Position numbers and translations under genes: made by a program
Origin: Penicillus capitatus
Lineage: Eukaryota; Chlorophyta
NCBI GenBank assembly: GCA_965649825.1
Contig: OZ287698.1
Coordinates: 1,302,001-1,366,000 of the forward strand
DNA: 64,000 bases
Direction of reading: 5' to 3'
The notes under the pieces: generated by a model
What the model was told of the DNA's origin: nothing
The model's input: the letters and a program-made list of their open reading frames with translations, nothing else
Database searches by the model: none
Part shown: positions 1 through 9,902 of the stretch, in pieces
How the letters are laid out: each line of letters begins with the position of its first letter
Numbering within the stretch: position 1 is the first letter of the stretch

Positions 1-287
1 CAAAACGTATGTCTGAACAATAGTTCTGTCCGAGTCTTCCGCTGAAATCGGTGCAAGACGCTTGCTATCGAATTCGAAGCGCATTAAGTAAAACACAAGT
101 GCCATCTTCTTCTCAGAATGTACGTTGGTAGTTGATCTGTCGAGGCATGCTCACTTTGTCACTGTCTTCAATTTTTGCGAAGTGGTCCTGCGATGTGAGT
201 ACAGAGAGCTTGTCGTGAGCAAACACCCGACGTCTGTTCGGAGCAGCACCTGTACACAGTGCAAGGTGTGATCGATTCCGTACCTTC

Positions 288-500
288 TTGCGACTCATCA
301 AAAGACCTCAGGAAATTGCGAGGGTCTACATCCGCGCGATCATCGACAACATGCGCAAAAAAGAACAGTCCGAGGCACTAGTGGACGATTCGGATACCGT
401 TGCTTTGGATAGATCGATTCTGGATAGGCTCGAAGCAATGGAGAAATCACTTGCTCCACAATGGTGTCGAGATCAAGGTTTTTGTCCACGAGCGTCGTAG
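288..500 (+). CDS. Possible exon of an unrecognised gene
   Basis: An open frame of about 70 codons reads into a charged, probably helical peptide (LIKRPQEIARVYIRAIIDN followed by an acidic stretch and LDRLEAMEKSL). The amphipathic Leu/Ile spacing suggests a helix. The frame starts at TTG; the first ATG is at about 351. I do not recognise the family and cannot place introns. The first 290 bases hold no other frame I can support. It may be the last exon of a gene entering from the left edge or a chance ORF. Confidence 0.25.
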   Translation: MRLIKRPQEIARVYIRAIIDNMRKKEQSEALVDDSDTVALDRSILDRLEAMEKSLAPQWCRDQGFCPRAS

Positions 501-753
501 ATGCACGGACCATGCCTTGAAGCCAAATCCGGGGTGAAACAGAAGTTGTGTGGCTCTCAATGAATTCCTTGGACCAAAAGGGGAACCTCTTCTCAATTGT
601 TCAAACTTGTTCAATCGATGATGGTTCGGTGGGATCCGTTATCGGACGATGCGACGATGCGACCCGTCACGTCATGCAAAACCCGCGGTGCACACGATTC
701 GCCGTTTTTTCTGACTCTTCTTCCGTTTGCAAAAGTCAACTTCTCTTTGCAAA

Positions 754-1591
754 ATGTCTCTTCTCCGTTTCGCGACATTTCTTTGCCTTCTTACCGTCGT
801 TTTTGCGGAAACAAAAACGAATGCTTCACTGAGTGCGGCGCGACATTTGTAGACTCTTTGTAAGAAAGTTGTCTGTTCACAGAGGAGAAGGTTTGTGGAG
901 GATGCAAGAGCGCCGAAGATGTCATGGCTGACGTGGTCACCATGGCCGTGCAGAGAAGCTCAAAGAGCTTTTCTTGGATGAAGAAAGTAAGATCTCCTCG
1001 ATGTTCGCGATTTTCACAATCCGCTGCCAGAGATGTGAGTCGTTCTCCGAAGACTTCAAGAAACCGTGTGCCGACTTTGTCTTTCAATGGAGTAAGAAAA
1101 AACGGATTCGAGTCTCGGGTCATAGAAATCCGTTTCCTGCTTGCAGAAGAGAGATACGACGCCAGCAGTAAGCAAGTGGCGGAAGCGGCCCCCTGCGAAA
1201 CGATTCTGCAATGCAAACCGGAGATGTCGTACGAAAACTATCTCGTCGACAACGCCAATTTCTGCGAGCCGTGCAAAGTAGAATGACAGTCTCTGTCATT
1301 TCCCTCTCACGTGTCTGTCCTCAGCAATTGGTTACGGCGTTGTATTCCAAATTGAGCATCGAGACATTGGTCGGAGAAGGCAAAGACGTCATGATTGAAA
1401 TCTGTGCCATGCTGCAAATCAGCTCAGCAGACTGCCAGAAAGCTGTCGATGAAGCTGTCGAACGCGTGCGTTCACTCTCTCTATCACATGTTCACTTTTG
1501 ACTCCCTCTTTATGTCCAGTTGGAAGTTCCGACGCCCGAAGAGGCATGCCAACTTGCAGGAGTGTGTCCAGCATGGGCAGTTGCAACATAG
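754..1591 (+). CDS. Secreted protein with two saposin B-type domains
   Basis: The first exon encodes a clear signal peptide (MSLLRFATFLCLLTVVFA). Removing an intron at 833-882 (50 nt) joins it in frame to a saposin domain starting CGGCKSAEDVM. Further introns follow (gtaagatctc...gctgccag, gtaagaaaaa...cttgcag, gtagaatgac...cctcag, gtgcgttcac...gtccag). The six-cysteine spacing of domain 1 matches saposin B: C-x2-C, 28 residues, C, 10, C, 23, C, 5, C. Domain 2 starts CEPCKQLVTALY and ends EEACQLAGVC, then stops at TAG 1589-1591. Saposin-like proteins bind lipids or membranes; this one should enter the secretory pathway (lysosome, vacuole or exterior). Its ending (VPTPEEACQLAGVC) resembles that of the gene at 48514 (VPTPNDICRMARFC), suggesting a common family. 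The exact substrate is unknown. Confidence 0.85.
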
Positions 1592-1956
1592 ACTCATATG
1601 GAATTGAACGTGGGGAGATCGACCAACTCAACCTGGGCAAACATTACCAACATCCTTTCCTAACATAAAAATCACATTGATGCCGACATACCTCTATTTT
1701 CTCGACAACTAGGGTCTGTATCTGTTGTTCCCACCGTCTGTACGGATTTAAAGAGCGTACATGGCGTGTTTGCAGAAATGCGAACTCGGTACGGTTCCCT
1801 CGCGCCAGTAGATGTGCCAGATGCGTATGGTCCTTTCGCGATGAAGGGGCTACCCGCCTTCCGATGTGATCTTTCCGATCGCATCCGCACTGCCTTGTTG
1901 ACGGGAAAGAGACATTTCTCAGAATTCGTTATCTCTTGCGTTCGGTGCCAGCGCGT

Positions 1957-3502
1957 ATGGATCTTTCGTCAGCGACGACCAATGGCGCCGAGACGCGCAT
2001 CGATGCTCTTGAGCAGTCGGTTGACGCCTTCTTTGTCCTTATAGCAGGATTCCTCGTCTTCTTTATGCAATGTGGATTCATGCTGGTCCGTCTAAGCAAC
2101 ACGACGTTCTCTTATCTCACTTATGCTGTTGGCAGCTCTCTGCTGGTGCCCTTCGCAGCAAGAATGTGGGGAATATTATCTTGCAGACGCTGTTGGATGC
2201 CTGTTTCGGCTGTCTGGGTTGGTTCTTACTCGGACATGGGATAGCAAACGGTGCATCGTCGGGTTCTTTTGTCGGAACCGATGGATTCGCTTTGCATGGT
2301 GTTGAAACCATCGAGAAGCCCACCTGGTTTTTCCAGTACGCTTTTGCCGCTTCGACGGTGACGATCGTAACCGGCGCCGTCGCCGAAAGAACGCGATTCA
2401 TCGCATATCTCCTCTATGCGTTCTTCCTCACCGCTTGGGTCTACCCTGCGGTCGCCCATTGGGTGTGGAATGAAGATGGATGGCTTTCGGCCGTCGGCAA
2501 TCACCCAAATTTCAACGGATCTGGGATGCTTGATTTCGCTGGATGTTCCGTGGTGCACATGGTCGGCGGCCTCGCTGGACTGGCAGGTGCTGTCGTCCTC
2601 GGTCCTCGCATTGGCCGCTTTGATCATTGCGGTCGGCCAAGAGATCTCCCGGGGCACTCAGCGACGACCACCCTCATGGGTGTCTTCATTCTATGGTTCG
2701 GATGGTATGGTTTCAATCCCGGTTCGGTACTGGGCCTAACAGATGGCAGAATTAACAGTGTCATCACGAGCACTGTCACAACGACTCTGTCCGGAGTCTC
2801 TTCATGTCTCTCGTCTCTTGCTATTCTTTCTTGTATCAAGTACCTTACCTCCGGGCAAGTGGTCTTCGATGTCATCGGAGCGGGCAACGGTGCCCTTGCC
2901 GGACTCGTGGGTATTACTGCTGCCTGTGCATTTGTGCAAGCTTGGGCGGCAATTATTATTGGAATTGTCTCGGCATTTGTCTTTGTGAGCTCCTCTTTTT
3001 TCCTTTCGCATTTTCTTAAGGTATGCATTCTCCTCATTGGCCGCCTATCTATGAATGTGCCCCTCGTAGGTGGATGACCCACTGGATGCCGTGGCAATGC
3101 ATGCTTTCTGCGGAGCCTGGGGTCTTGTGGCTGCAGGTCTATTTGCAGATTATGATTTGCTACGAGCTGCGGGGTATCATCTGGATGATCACGCCTATGG
3201 CCTTCTTGTCGGCGGAAATGGCAAACTTCTCCTGGCAGCTCTCGTTGGCATTCTCGTTGTGTCTCTGTGGGTCCTTGGCCAAATGGTAACGATCATGACA
3301 AAGATATATCTCCATCATTGTTGGTGTTTTGCAGTTTCCATTCTTCTATGTGATCAACAAACTCGGATATCTGCGTGTGTCGCCCGATCAGGAACGCGAG
3401 GGTCTGGATCTGACATTCCATGGAGGTTCGGCCTTTCCTGTGGATCCCGACGAAAGAATCAAGGCCGAAAATCTGCCTTTTATCCTCAATGACACAGCTT
3501 AG
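1957..3502 (+). CDS. AMT: Ammonium transporter of the AMT/Mep family
   Basis: Four exons are separated by introns at 2086-2135, 3021-3069 and 3286-3334 (49-50 nt, GT-AG). The product is a polytopic plasma-membrane ammonium channel of roughly 460 residues. Family signatures are plain: KNVGNIILQTLLDACFG, FGWYGFNPGS, IGAGNGALAGLVGI and, after the second intron, VDDPLDAVAMHAFCGAWG. Both pore histidines are present (SVVHMVGG and AMHAFCGAWG). The ATG at 1957 is preferred because it precedes the first membrane helix by a short hydrophilic tail; an upstream in-frame TTG at 1936 is not needed. The cytosolic tail ends NLPFILNDTA before TAG 3500-3502. It imports ammonium for nitrogen assimilation. Regulation is not visible. 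Confidence 0.93.
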
Positions 3503-3658
3503 ATACTCTTGCATTTGTTAAGGACGATCGAGACGGACATGTGCGTGCGTGCGTGCGTTCGTGCGTTTGAATGTGTCGATTGAAGATCAGGCAGTTAGAT
3601 CTCGCATTTCGTCTTCGTTCCTCCTCGTCATCTCGCCATTTTGCCCTCTCCCGTCCAT

Positions 3659-4007
3659 ATGGCGCCCACAACGGTCATGATGTCGGCTAAGACAAGCGCA
3701 CCGCGTATCGTCGCCTCTGCTAGAGCACCTTCGTCCCGTGTTCCCTCTGTTGTTGCTCGACCGCGAAAGGTACCCACCCCTGCACGATCTCGGGCAGCAG
3801 ACGTTATGACAAATCCCATGGACGGCACAGGTCGAGTTCAATACAGGCGAGATGGCGCAAAAAGTAACGGCTGCTGTGCTGGCGGGTTTCATGGTAGCTG
3901 CTCCCGTTATGGCTGCTCAAGATTCCAAATTTGACAAGTCCGGTATTTGTGCCTCGAATCCCACAGCACGCGTCTGCCTTAAAGACTCGGCACTCGAGAA
4001 AAAATGA
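3659..4007 (+). CDS. PSBTN: Photosystem II subunit PsbTn-like (5-kDa, nuclear encoded)
   Basis: Two exons (3659-3769 and 3831-4007; intron 3770-3830) give about 95 residues. The N-terminus is rich in Ser, Arg, Ala and Val, like a plastid transit peptide. It is followed by a hydrophobic thylakoid-lumen signal (KVTAAVLAGFMVAAPVMA, predicted cleavage after AMA or PVMA). The mature part of about 30 residues contains ICASNPTARVCLKDS. Plant PsbTn ends with the pattern V-C-x3-PTA(K/R)-x-C, and the same Cys-x3-Pro-Thr-Ala-Arg-x-Cys is seen here. In plants PsbTn is a small lumenal subunit of photosystem II. The short length and bipartite leader support the call; the conserved core is short, so similarity by chance cannot be excluded. 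It converges on the thiamine pyrophosphokinase gene with 86 bp between stop codons. Confidence 0.6.
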
Positions 4008-4093
4008 AGAGGTTGCGGACAGACGGATATGCTTTAAGATTTTTGGCGACGTTTTTTGACGAATCCTGACACGTGTTGCAGAATACAGACAGC

Positions 4094-5168
4094 TCATTCG
4101 GCGCCGATGCCTCTCCGATCTTTGAGCTTTGTGATCCAGACGACCGGACCACTGGTCTCCACCTCAACAACGTCACGGATCATACAGTTCGAAGTGCTGA
4201 TCAGTCCATCGAACTTTAGCATGTGGTCATCTGTACGGCACATCTGTCACATCCACAACCTTACGCTGGCTATACCGAGAGGCCATCGCAGTCCGGTGGC
4301 TGTGACAGTGACAGGTCCATTGAGAGGTACCAGGGCACACTTGGGTCCTTCCACCTCGGGATCCACCTTTACCAAAAGACAAATGCGTTGTGGATGATGG
4401 CAGCAAGGTACGTGCCAGGATTCTCGTTTTGCCTTCATGGAGGAGTCGTGCACAGTTGCCCTCTCCAATCATCACAATCTCCATATCGGCATACATGTGC
4501 AGTGTATGTAAATTAGCCAGCGTATGATCCAGGCGTCCACCCAATGCTCCTAACCTGCATTGCACTCCAGCATCGCATCTCTCTTCGTGTCCATTACCCG
4601 CAATACACAGCATAGCAGTATCATCCGATGTGTGATGTGCTCTGAGGTATTCGATGCATTTTTGTGTATCGGTCGAGTCTTGATCCTCCGAGCGATCGAT
4701 CACTGGCACATTATGTGATCTATAGAACTGCAGCACATCTGGTCGAATCGAATCCATGTCGCCGCAGATGGCATCCGGTATATGGGCCAGGCGAAGGGCC
4801 ATGGGATCCTGTTCCGTCTCGATGTGGTCCAAGAGATCATAGAAGCGATTTGCCCCTCCATCTCCAAAAACCCGCACCCTGCAAAGCCGTTGAGAAGGGA
4901 CGCTTCGTGGCGAGAGAGACTTTGAACGATGCCAGATCTTTGGCACAGAGTTCGGGAGCTTGTAGTTAAGGACAATGAGATGAAGTGGCGGCAAAGACGT
5001 CGTCGAAACCTCGGAGGAGAGAAAAGCGTTTTGCACTCTGACGTCGTCAATGGAGGCGCCCGAGCGTCGACGCATCGAACCGTGATGCCGGATCAGTCTT
5101 CGATACGGTGGTGGAAAGGGCAGAGTCGTAAAAAACGTGACACTTCGGTATGTCAGTGTGCGAAACAT
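4094..5168 (-). CDS. TPK1: Thiamine pyrophosphokinase
   Basis: The enzyme transfers pyrophosphate from ATP to thiamine, making thiamine diphosphate in the cytosol. Family motifs in order: LIVLNYKLPN, VRVFGDGGANRFYDLL, ICGDMDSIRPDVLQFY, DQDSTDTQKCIEYL, LGGRLDHTLANLHTL, EGPKCALVPL, TATGLRWPL and a last exon with FDGLISTSN and VETSGPVVWI. Introns of 40-50 nt were removed between WHRSK and VRVFG, near 4400, and after GLRWPL (gtatagccag...gccgtacag). The last exon runs 4216-4094 and ends GIGAE with TGA. The splice near 4400 is the least certain. The ATG at 5168 is used, but an internal Met (MRRRSGAS) could start a protein of more usual length. Its ATG lies 26 bp upstream of the primase stop on the same strand. 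Confidence 0.88.
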
Positions 5169-5194
5169 GAAGAGACAGGAGGCAGGCAGCTATC

Positions 5195-7081
5195 TCAGGC
5201 GTCTGTATTTCTGGCCTTGGTACTTGCAAGGTAATACTGGTTGGGATGCTCGATCTCAGCAGGGAGTGATTGGCCAACCGTTCCTTCCCATGTCAATCCG
5301 CAAGCATGGCGATGGTGTCCTTCCTTTACCGTTGACAGTATCTCCTCAATCCGTCTGCATTCGAGCTGTATTGATGAGCGCTGCGTGAGAGGGGTTTACC
5401 CTTCGGGGAGATTTTTCTGCGAGAGTGCAAGGCGCAGTGCCGAGGCGGGTAATGTTTTGAAGGGACATCCAGCGTGCTCTCCGGCAAGGGGATTGTAAGA
5501 TAAGATCCTTGAGCATCCATACGGTGTGTAGTCCACTCTGCCTCCTAGAAATGTCCAGAAGCATTCAACCGTCGTTTCGCCAAGACATGCCTTCCAGTCC
5601 ATAGTTATGTCGGATGTGATAGCCGTACTCTTTGTCAAACTGCGCTGCGCCGGTTTTGGGTTCAAATGCCTTCTTGAAGAGATCGTACGTCTGCTGATAA
5701 GGCAGGCCCGTTCCCTGCTACACATTTCTGTAAAGAGTTGACGTGACAGCAAACGGAGGCCTTAAGGAAGAGCTGCAGTTGCAGACGGCCTTGGTGTTTG
5801 AGATGGTGCTCCTCCTTGAGCTTATCGAACAAGACCTTCATACACAGTGGGAAATGGCGATGTGCCAAATCTTCAATGTCCTCTACTCCATCTGTCGTCC
5901 CTCTGCTGCGATAGTCTGTGGCAACAGACCTGAACGGCATCAGTTCAGAGAAGAGGAATGAAGTCGAAGGGCGATTTTGGAAGACTTGGAATGTATGGCT
6001 TGGATGATGGGGACCAGACGTTCTTCCTCTTCCATCGCGATGCGGGCCTTCCACAGATGTCCCAGTTTCGCCATCTCCTGCCGCCCATACCATTCATCTC
6101 ATCTTCATCGCGCAAACCTGTTCCGAACTTCAGTGAGCTGCTGTTCATAATGGTGTTCAAGAATCCGAGTCACATCTTCTTTTGGCACATAAGCAAGTCC
6201 CTGCCAACCACACATTACACAGAGAGTTGTGGATGACTGTCAAAAAGCTGTCGACCTTTTCTAAATAAACGAGGCGCTGGGCAACGAGACCGGGGACACG
6301 TTCAAATGGGACCTAGACAGAGATGAGACCCATCGATCCATCTTCTGAAACAGAAGAGAGATTGCAAGCCTTGTAGAATGTCTTGTAGTCATCTGAGTTG
6401 ACGCTTCGTGCATTGGCCAACTCGCATCTCGATGTAAACACCGCCGAGAGTTTTGTCTTCAAGGTCCTGCGCTCCGCATCCGTGATCGTGCTAAAGTTCA
6501 GTCCGTGCGATTTCAGAAAGCAGTTCTAGCACAAACAGAAAACATATCTATGCATCCAGCCAACGTTGACTCTGCCTTTTCTCTGAATTCGAGATCCTCA
6601 AAGCGCTCCACCATCAATGCACACTCGTTGCGGATAAACCATTGTCTCCTGTCTTTGTCTTGACAGTGTGCTAATCTCAAGGCGAAGTGGGAATGGGCAT
6701 CTGACTGATCGACATCGCATGCAGGGATGCCCTGTAGCATCTCGCCTCGCTAGGGATCCCACGGTGTGACGAGATGCACCTCAAAGGCTTTGTTAAAACT
6801 CTTTTTAATCGCTTCCTGTTCATAGGTTGCGTTTCTGTCGACGGCAGTTTCGCGGTGTTACTTGTCGATCGCGTCGTCGATGTGACAGGCAATCGTCCAC
6901 GGTGTGGAGAACTGTGAACACCAAAGCAGCAATGCCAGGCGGCGTCAGGGTCTTCCCCACTTTGCAATCGTCGTCTGGCGACCTTCTCGAAGTCTTCGAG
7001 CGGCAGTGTTCCATTGGGGAGAGAGGTATAGAGCGTAAAGCTCGCCAAGAACTTACCATGTCGTTCTGCCATCGCCGTCAT
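5195..7081 (-). CDS. PRIM2: DNA primase large subunit
   Basis: This is the regulatory, iron-sulfur subunit of nuclear primase, partner of PRIM1 and Pol alpha. The N-terminal exon (from ATG 7081) reads TLYTSLPNGTLPLEDFEKVA, as in the family. Further exons give HFPLCMKVLFDKLKEEHHLK (about 5810-5860) and LPYQQTYDLFKKAFEP with YHIRHNYGLEG (about 5590-5690), then DYTPYGCSRILSYNPLAGE and HAGCPFKTLP. After a 45-nt intron (gtaaacccct...aatgcag) the C-terminal exon reads RIEEILSTVKEGHHRHACGL and EHPNQYYLAS. The four expected cluster cysteines are visible: PLCMK, YGCSR, AGCPF and HACGL. At least six exons are likely; joins between 5750 and 6750 are not resolved. A further minus-strand open frame at 7112-7306 may be an extra 5' exon. 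Confidence 0.85.
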
Positions 7082-7111
7082 TTCTCAACAGAAACGTCCA
7101 TTCGACATCGC

Positions 7112-7306
7112 TTACGTCCTCATTAACGAAACGTCACGCTGGGCATGATCCATTACCCTCAGCACGAAGTCTCTATCCCTTGCAGTCCATTGGTAGGAGT
7201 CAGGGCCGCGGGCCTTGAGATAAGAGGCCATCTCTGTCGATATCTCCAATTTCATGGAAAATGGTTGGGGGCGGTTGAGGCGGAGATCGCAGAGCGGTGC
7301 GCGCAC
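7112..7306 (-). CDS. Possible exon, unassigned
   Basis: A 64-codon minus-strand frame contains MKLEISTEMASYLKARG and a charged helix ending QRDVSLMRT. It is followed by a good donor (gtaagcgatg). It could be a 5' exon of the primase gene or belong to a small gene of its own. I do not recognise it. No overlapping plus-strand frame here looks better. Confidence 0.25.
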   Translation of the reverse strand: MRAPLCDLRLNRPQPFSMKLEISTEMASYLKARGPDSYQWTARDRDFVLRVMDHAQRDVSLMRT

Positions 7307-7488
7307 CGTTCAAAGAGAGCCGTGCGTCCGACCATAGCCTCCTGTTTTTCCGAGCTCTGTATTCTCTTCTTTCCCCTTGCCGCTCTGACGCTGTTCCTCT
7401 CGGTTGGACGTCAACGCCAGCTGTATCAAGCTTCGTCGTTTTGAAACTCTTGCTGTGCGTCAGTCTCCACCGACAGAGCTCTGATACC

Positions 7489-9063
7489 ATGACAGAGGCA
7501 CTGGTCAAGCGCTTAGATAGTGCGCATATGAAGCATCTATACGAAAAGGCATTGGAAACGACGGACGCTGATTTTTTGTCGTCCACGGCGGAGGTGACGC
7601 TCGAGCAAGTGCGCCGACTCAGACGTATATCTCCCTTCCACCAATGCCTCTTTGCATGCACAACACATGACAATGTGCTTTTCCAGTGGACTGTGAGCCG
7701 AAAGAGAAAATGCCGCCCAAAGTACAGAACCGACCACCACAGCCACCAAAACATGATATCCAGCCAAGCTTTGCACTCAATTCTGTCGATATTCTGCTGG
7801 ACGGAGAAGATGCGGAGTCGTGGTACATTGCCACTAATGGACCAAGAGAGCGTGTGACAATGATGTGACTAGGTTGGTAGCGACTCCGTTTGCCAACGGA
7901 CAGGGATCGCATTCGCTTGCATCTCCTGGGTACGAAGAGAAGAAAGAAGTTGTTGGGTCCCCCGTCGAATCCAGCATTTCTTCAGAAGTCTCTAGGTACT
8001 CTCACATTTCTCAAGACAGCGAGATCTGTGCACGTCTTCTAGAGGTAGTTGTGTGACACCAGCAAGTATCTTAGATGCAAAGCTTTCGCTTAGCCAGAAA
8101 GGAAGCGATAAACTGGATGGCTTCCGTATAGCACGTCCTAATAGTGTCGACTTAGGGAAGCAAGCTGTCACATATCAGAAAGAAAGAGATATCCGTAACT
8201 TGCCGAGAAACACAGGAAGCATTACCCACACTCCAGCACCCCCAGTAGAAACGACAGCCGCCACCGCCGCCACATTGCGTCCACCAAAAGCTGCTGTAAA
8301 AACAAAGCAGCTAGAAGCTGCAGAAGATACGGAAAGGACTTCGTCAAAAAAGAGCCTCGGCTCAAAACTGAGAGGAAGAATTACGAGCATCGGACAAAAA
8401 GATGCCAACAAAACTTCATTGGCTGCTGTAAAAGAACGTCCAAAAAGCATTGGCCCCGTCCGAAGTAAGGATTCCGCAGTCTTTGTGACTGGGGAGATGT
8501 GTGAGGGGGCTGTGTGATGTTGTTTTCTAGGGAATCGATTGTCGATGTCCTCTCAGGTCCCTCGTCCAAAATCTTCCTTGGGCCGTTCGCCGAGTGAAGT
8601 CGCCAAGAGTGTCCCAAGGCGCTCGAGTTTTCGGAAAAAGTCTTCTCCTTCTCCACATCCTGCATCTCTTGCCAGACCGGCTTCCTCGTTGGCCACTGTT
8701 CGCGAGGAAGATAGAGAAGGAAAGAGACTTTTGGGCCGTCACAAGACTTCTCCGGCACCGAGACCGAGATCTTCTCTCGGCCGCCCCAAAGTTGAGAAGA
8801 AGACGATGGAGAGAATGGGCATCAGTCGGATCGCTTCCCCAGCTCCTCGACCAAAGTCCTCCCTATCTGGTCTAAAGAAAACCACAGATCAAAGCACCGC
8901 TATGAAAAAACAGACGCCTATTAGCCGAATCACTCGTCCTGCCTCCGTGGCAAAAGCCAAACCGGAAAATAAAGAGAGCAGAAGTTTGCTTGGATTTAAG
9001 AGATCCGTTGCGAGTCTCTCTCTCGCCCCAAAAAGCACAACGACCTTAACTAAGGTCCATTGA
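7489..9063 (+). CDS. Basic Ser/Pro/Lys-rich protein with repeated PRP(K/R)SSL motifs
   Basis: The ATG at 7489 opens a short helical N-terminus (MTEALVKRLDSAHMKHLYEK). Introns remove gtatatctcc...cttttccag (about 7625-7685) and a 29-nt segment at 7852-7880 that contains the only frame break; another intron lies near 8480-8535. The rest is low-complexity and strongly basic. The C-terminal 170 residues hold three copies of a (V/A)PRP(K/R)SSL element near 8556, 8752 and 8836, spaced 28-66 residues, plus related Ser-Arg blocks. No enzyme domain is seen. Basic Ser/Pro repeats are typical of microtubule- or nucleic-acid-binding proteins, but that is inference only. The frame stops at TGA 9061-9063. 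Bases 9064-9776 contain only short unsupported frames. Confidence 0.65.
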
Positions 9064-9776
9064 AGAGACACAAGCGTGAGTGAGAAGACCGTACTGATGT
9101 TCTTCTGTTATGTCCAGGGTGAGTCCAGGTTGCGACGCAAGGCAGTTGGCCAATAAGGAAGCATGAATGTCCGAAACAACAAGGCTATGTTTTTTCTTTG
9201 GATCTTGGCACAGGATTGGCAGTTTGCTGCGATACGATGGACATGCCTATGAAGCATTGTTGCTCAATCTTCAAGCCTGCAGGGAATCTTCAAGTCGTTG
9301 ACTCCCCGTCCTTGTTGTCATTCTTTATGCAAATGGAAAGGAGGAACCTTCTCACCCCGCGATATTTAGCCACTCAACTGCTAGCTGGCACTATACGCAT
9401 TCATGGGATTCCGTATTTTGACCTGATGTATTTTTGAGACAGAATTGACGAGGGGGTCCTACACGATTGGTATAGCCCAGATTCGCACGATTGTAAGTTT
9501 TGTCCCCCTCATGATTGTTCTCTTCCACGACTTTTGACAGACGGTGCCTTTCTGGGAACCCACAGATTCTTGAGCGTGTGTGTGCACGAATCTCTGTGAT
9601 GTTGTTGTGTTTGCATGACGTTGTTGATCACACATCGGACAGAGGATTCAGAAATAAGTCATCTGATTCATGAATACTCTTCTCGTGTGTGGATTGTGTC
9701 AAAGTGCAGGGTATAGCACAGATGTCTTGATCGATTTAACCCTCGACGAAGATCCGGAATCCACTCTCATCTTGAT

Positions 9777-9826
9777 GTGACGCGACGCGACGTGACGTGA
9801 TGCGATGCGATGCGACGTGCGATTTC
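9777..9826. repeat. Short GC-rich minisatellite of GACGY/GATGC-type units
   Basis: Five-base units of the form GACGC, GACGT, GATGC repeat about nine times in a row just upstream of the KDM5-like start codon (9903). Units are imperfect. It lies in the probable 5' leader or promoter of that gene. Function is unknown. Confidence 0.7.
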
Positions 9827-9902
9827 TGTCTGAACCTCCTTGTTCGATACGACGACGATGTTGGCGACGCCACCGACGCAACCGCTGACAGAATCTGCCG
9901 AG

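Noticed and set aside
940-1040. Apparent one-base frameshift in the first saposin gene
   Set aside because: An intron (gtaagatctc...gctgccag) joins the frames in phase and gives exact saposin cysteine spacing; no frameshift is needed.
4080-4218. Plus-strand frame that could extend the PsbTn gene (NTDSSFGADASP...)
   Set aside because: The opposite strand here encodes the conserved C-terminal exon of thiamine pyrophosphokinase (FDGLISTSN), so the plus frame is its shadow.
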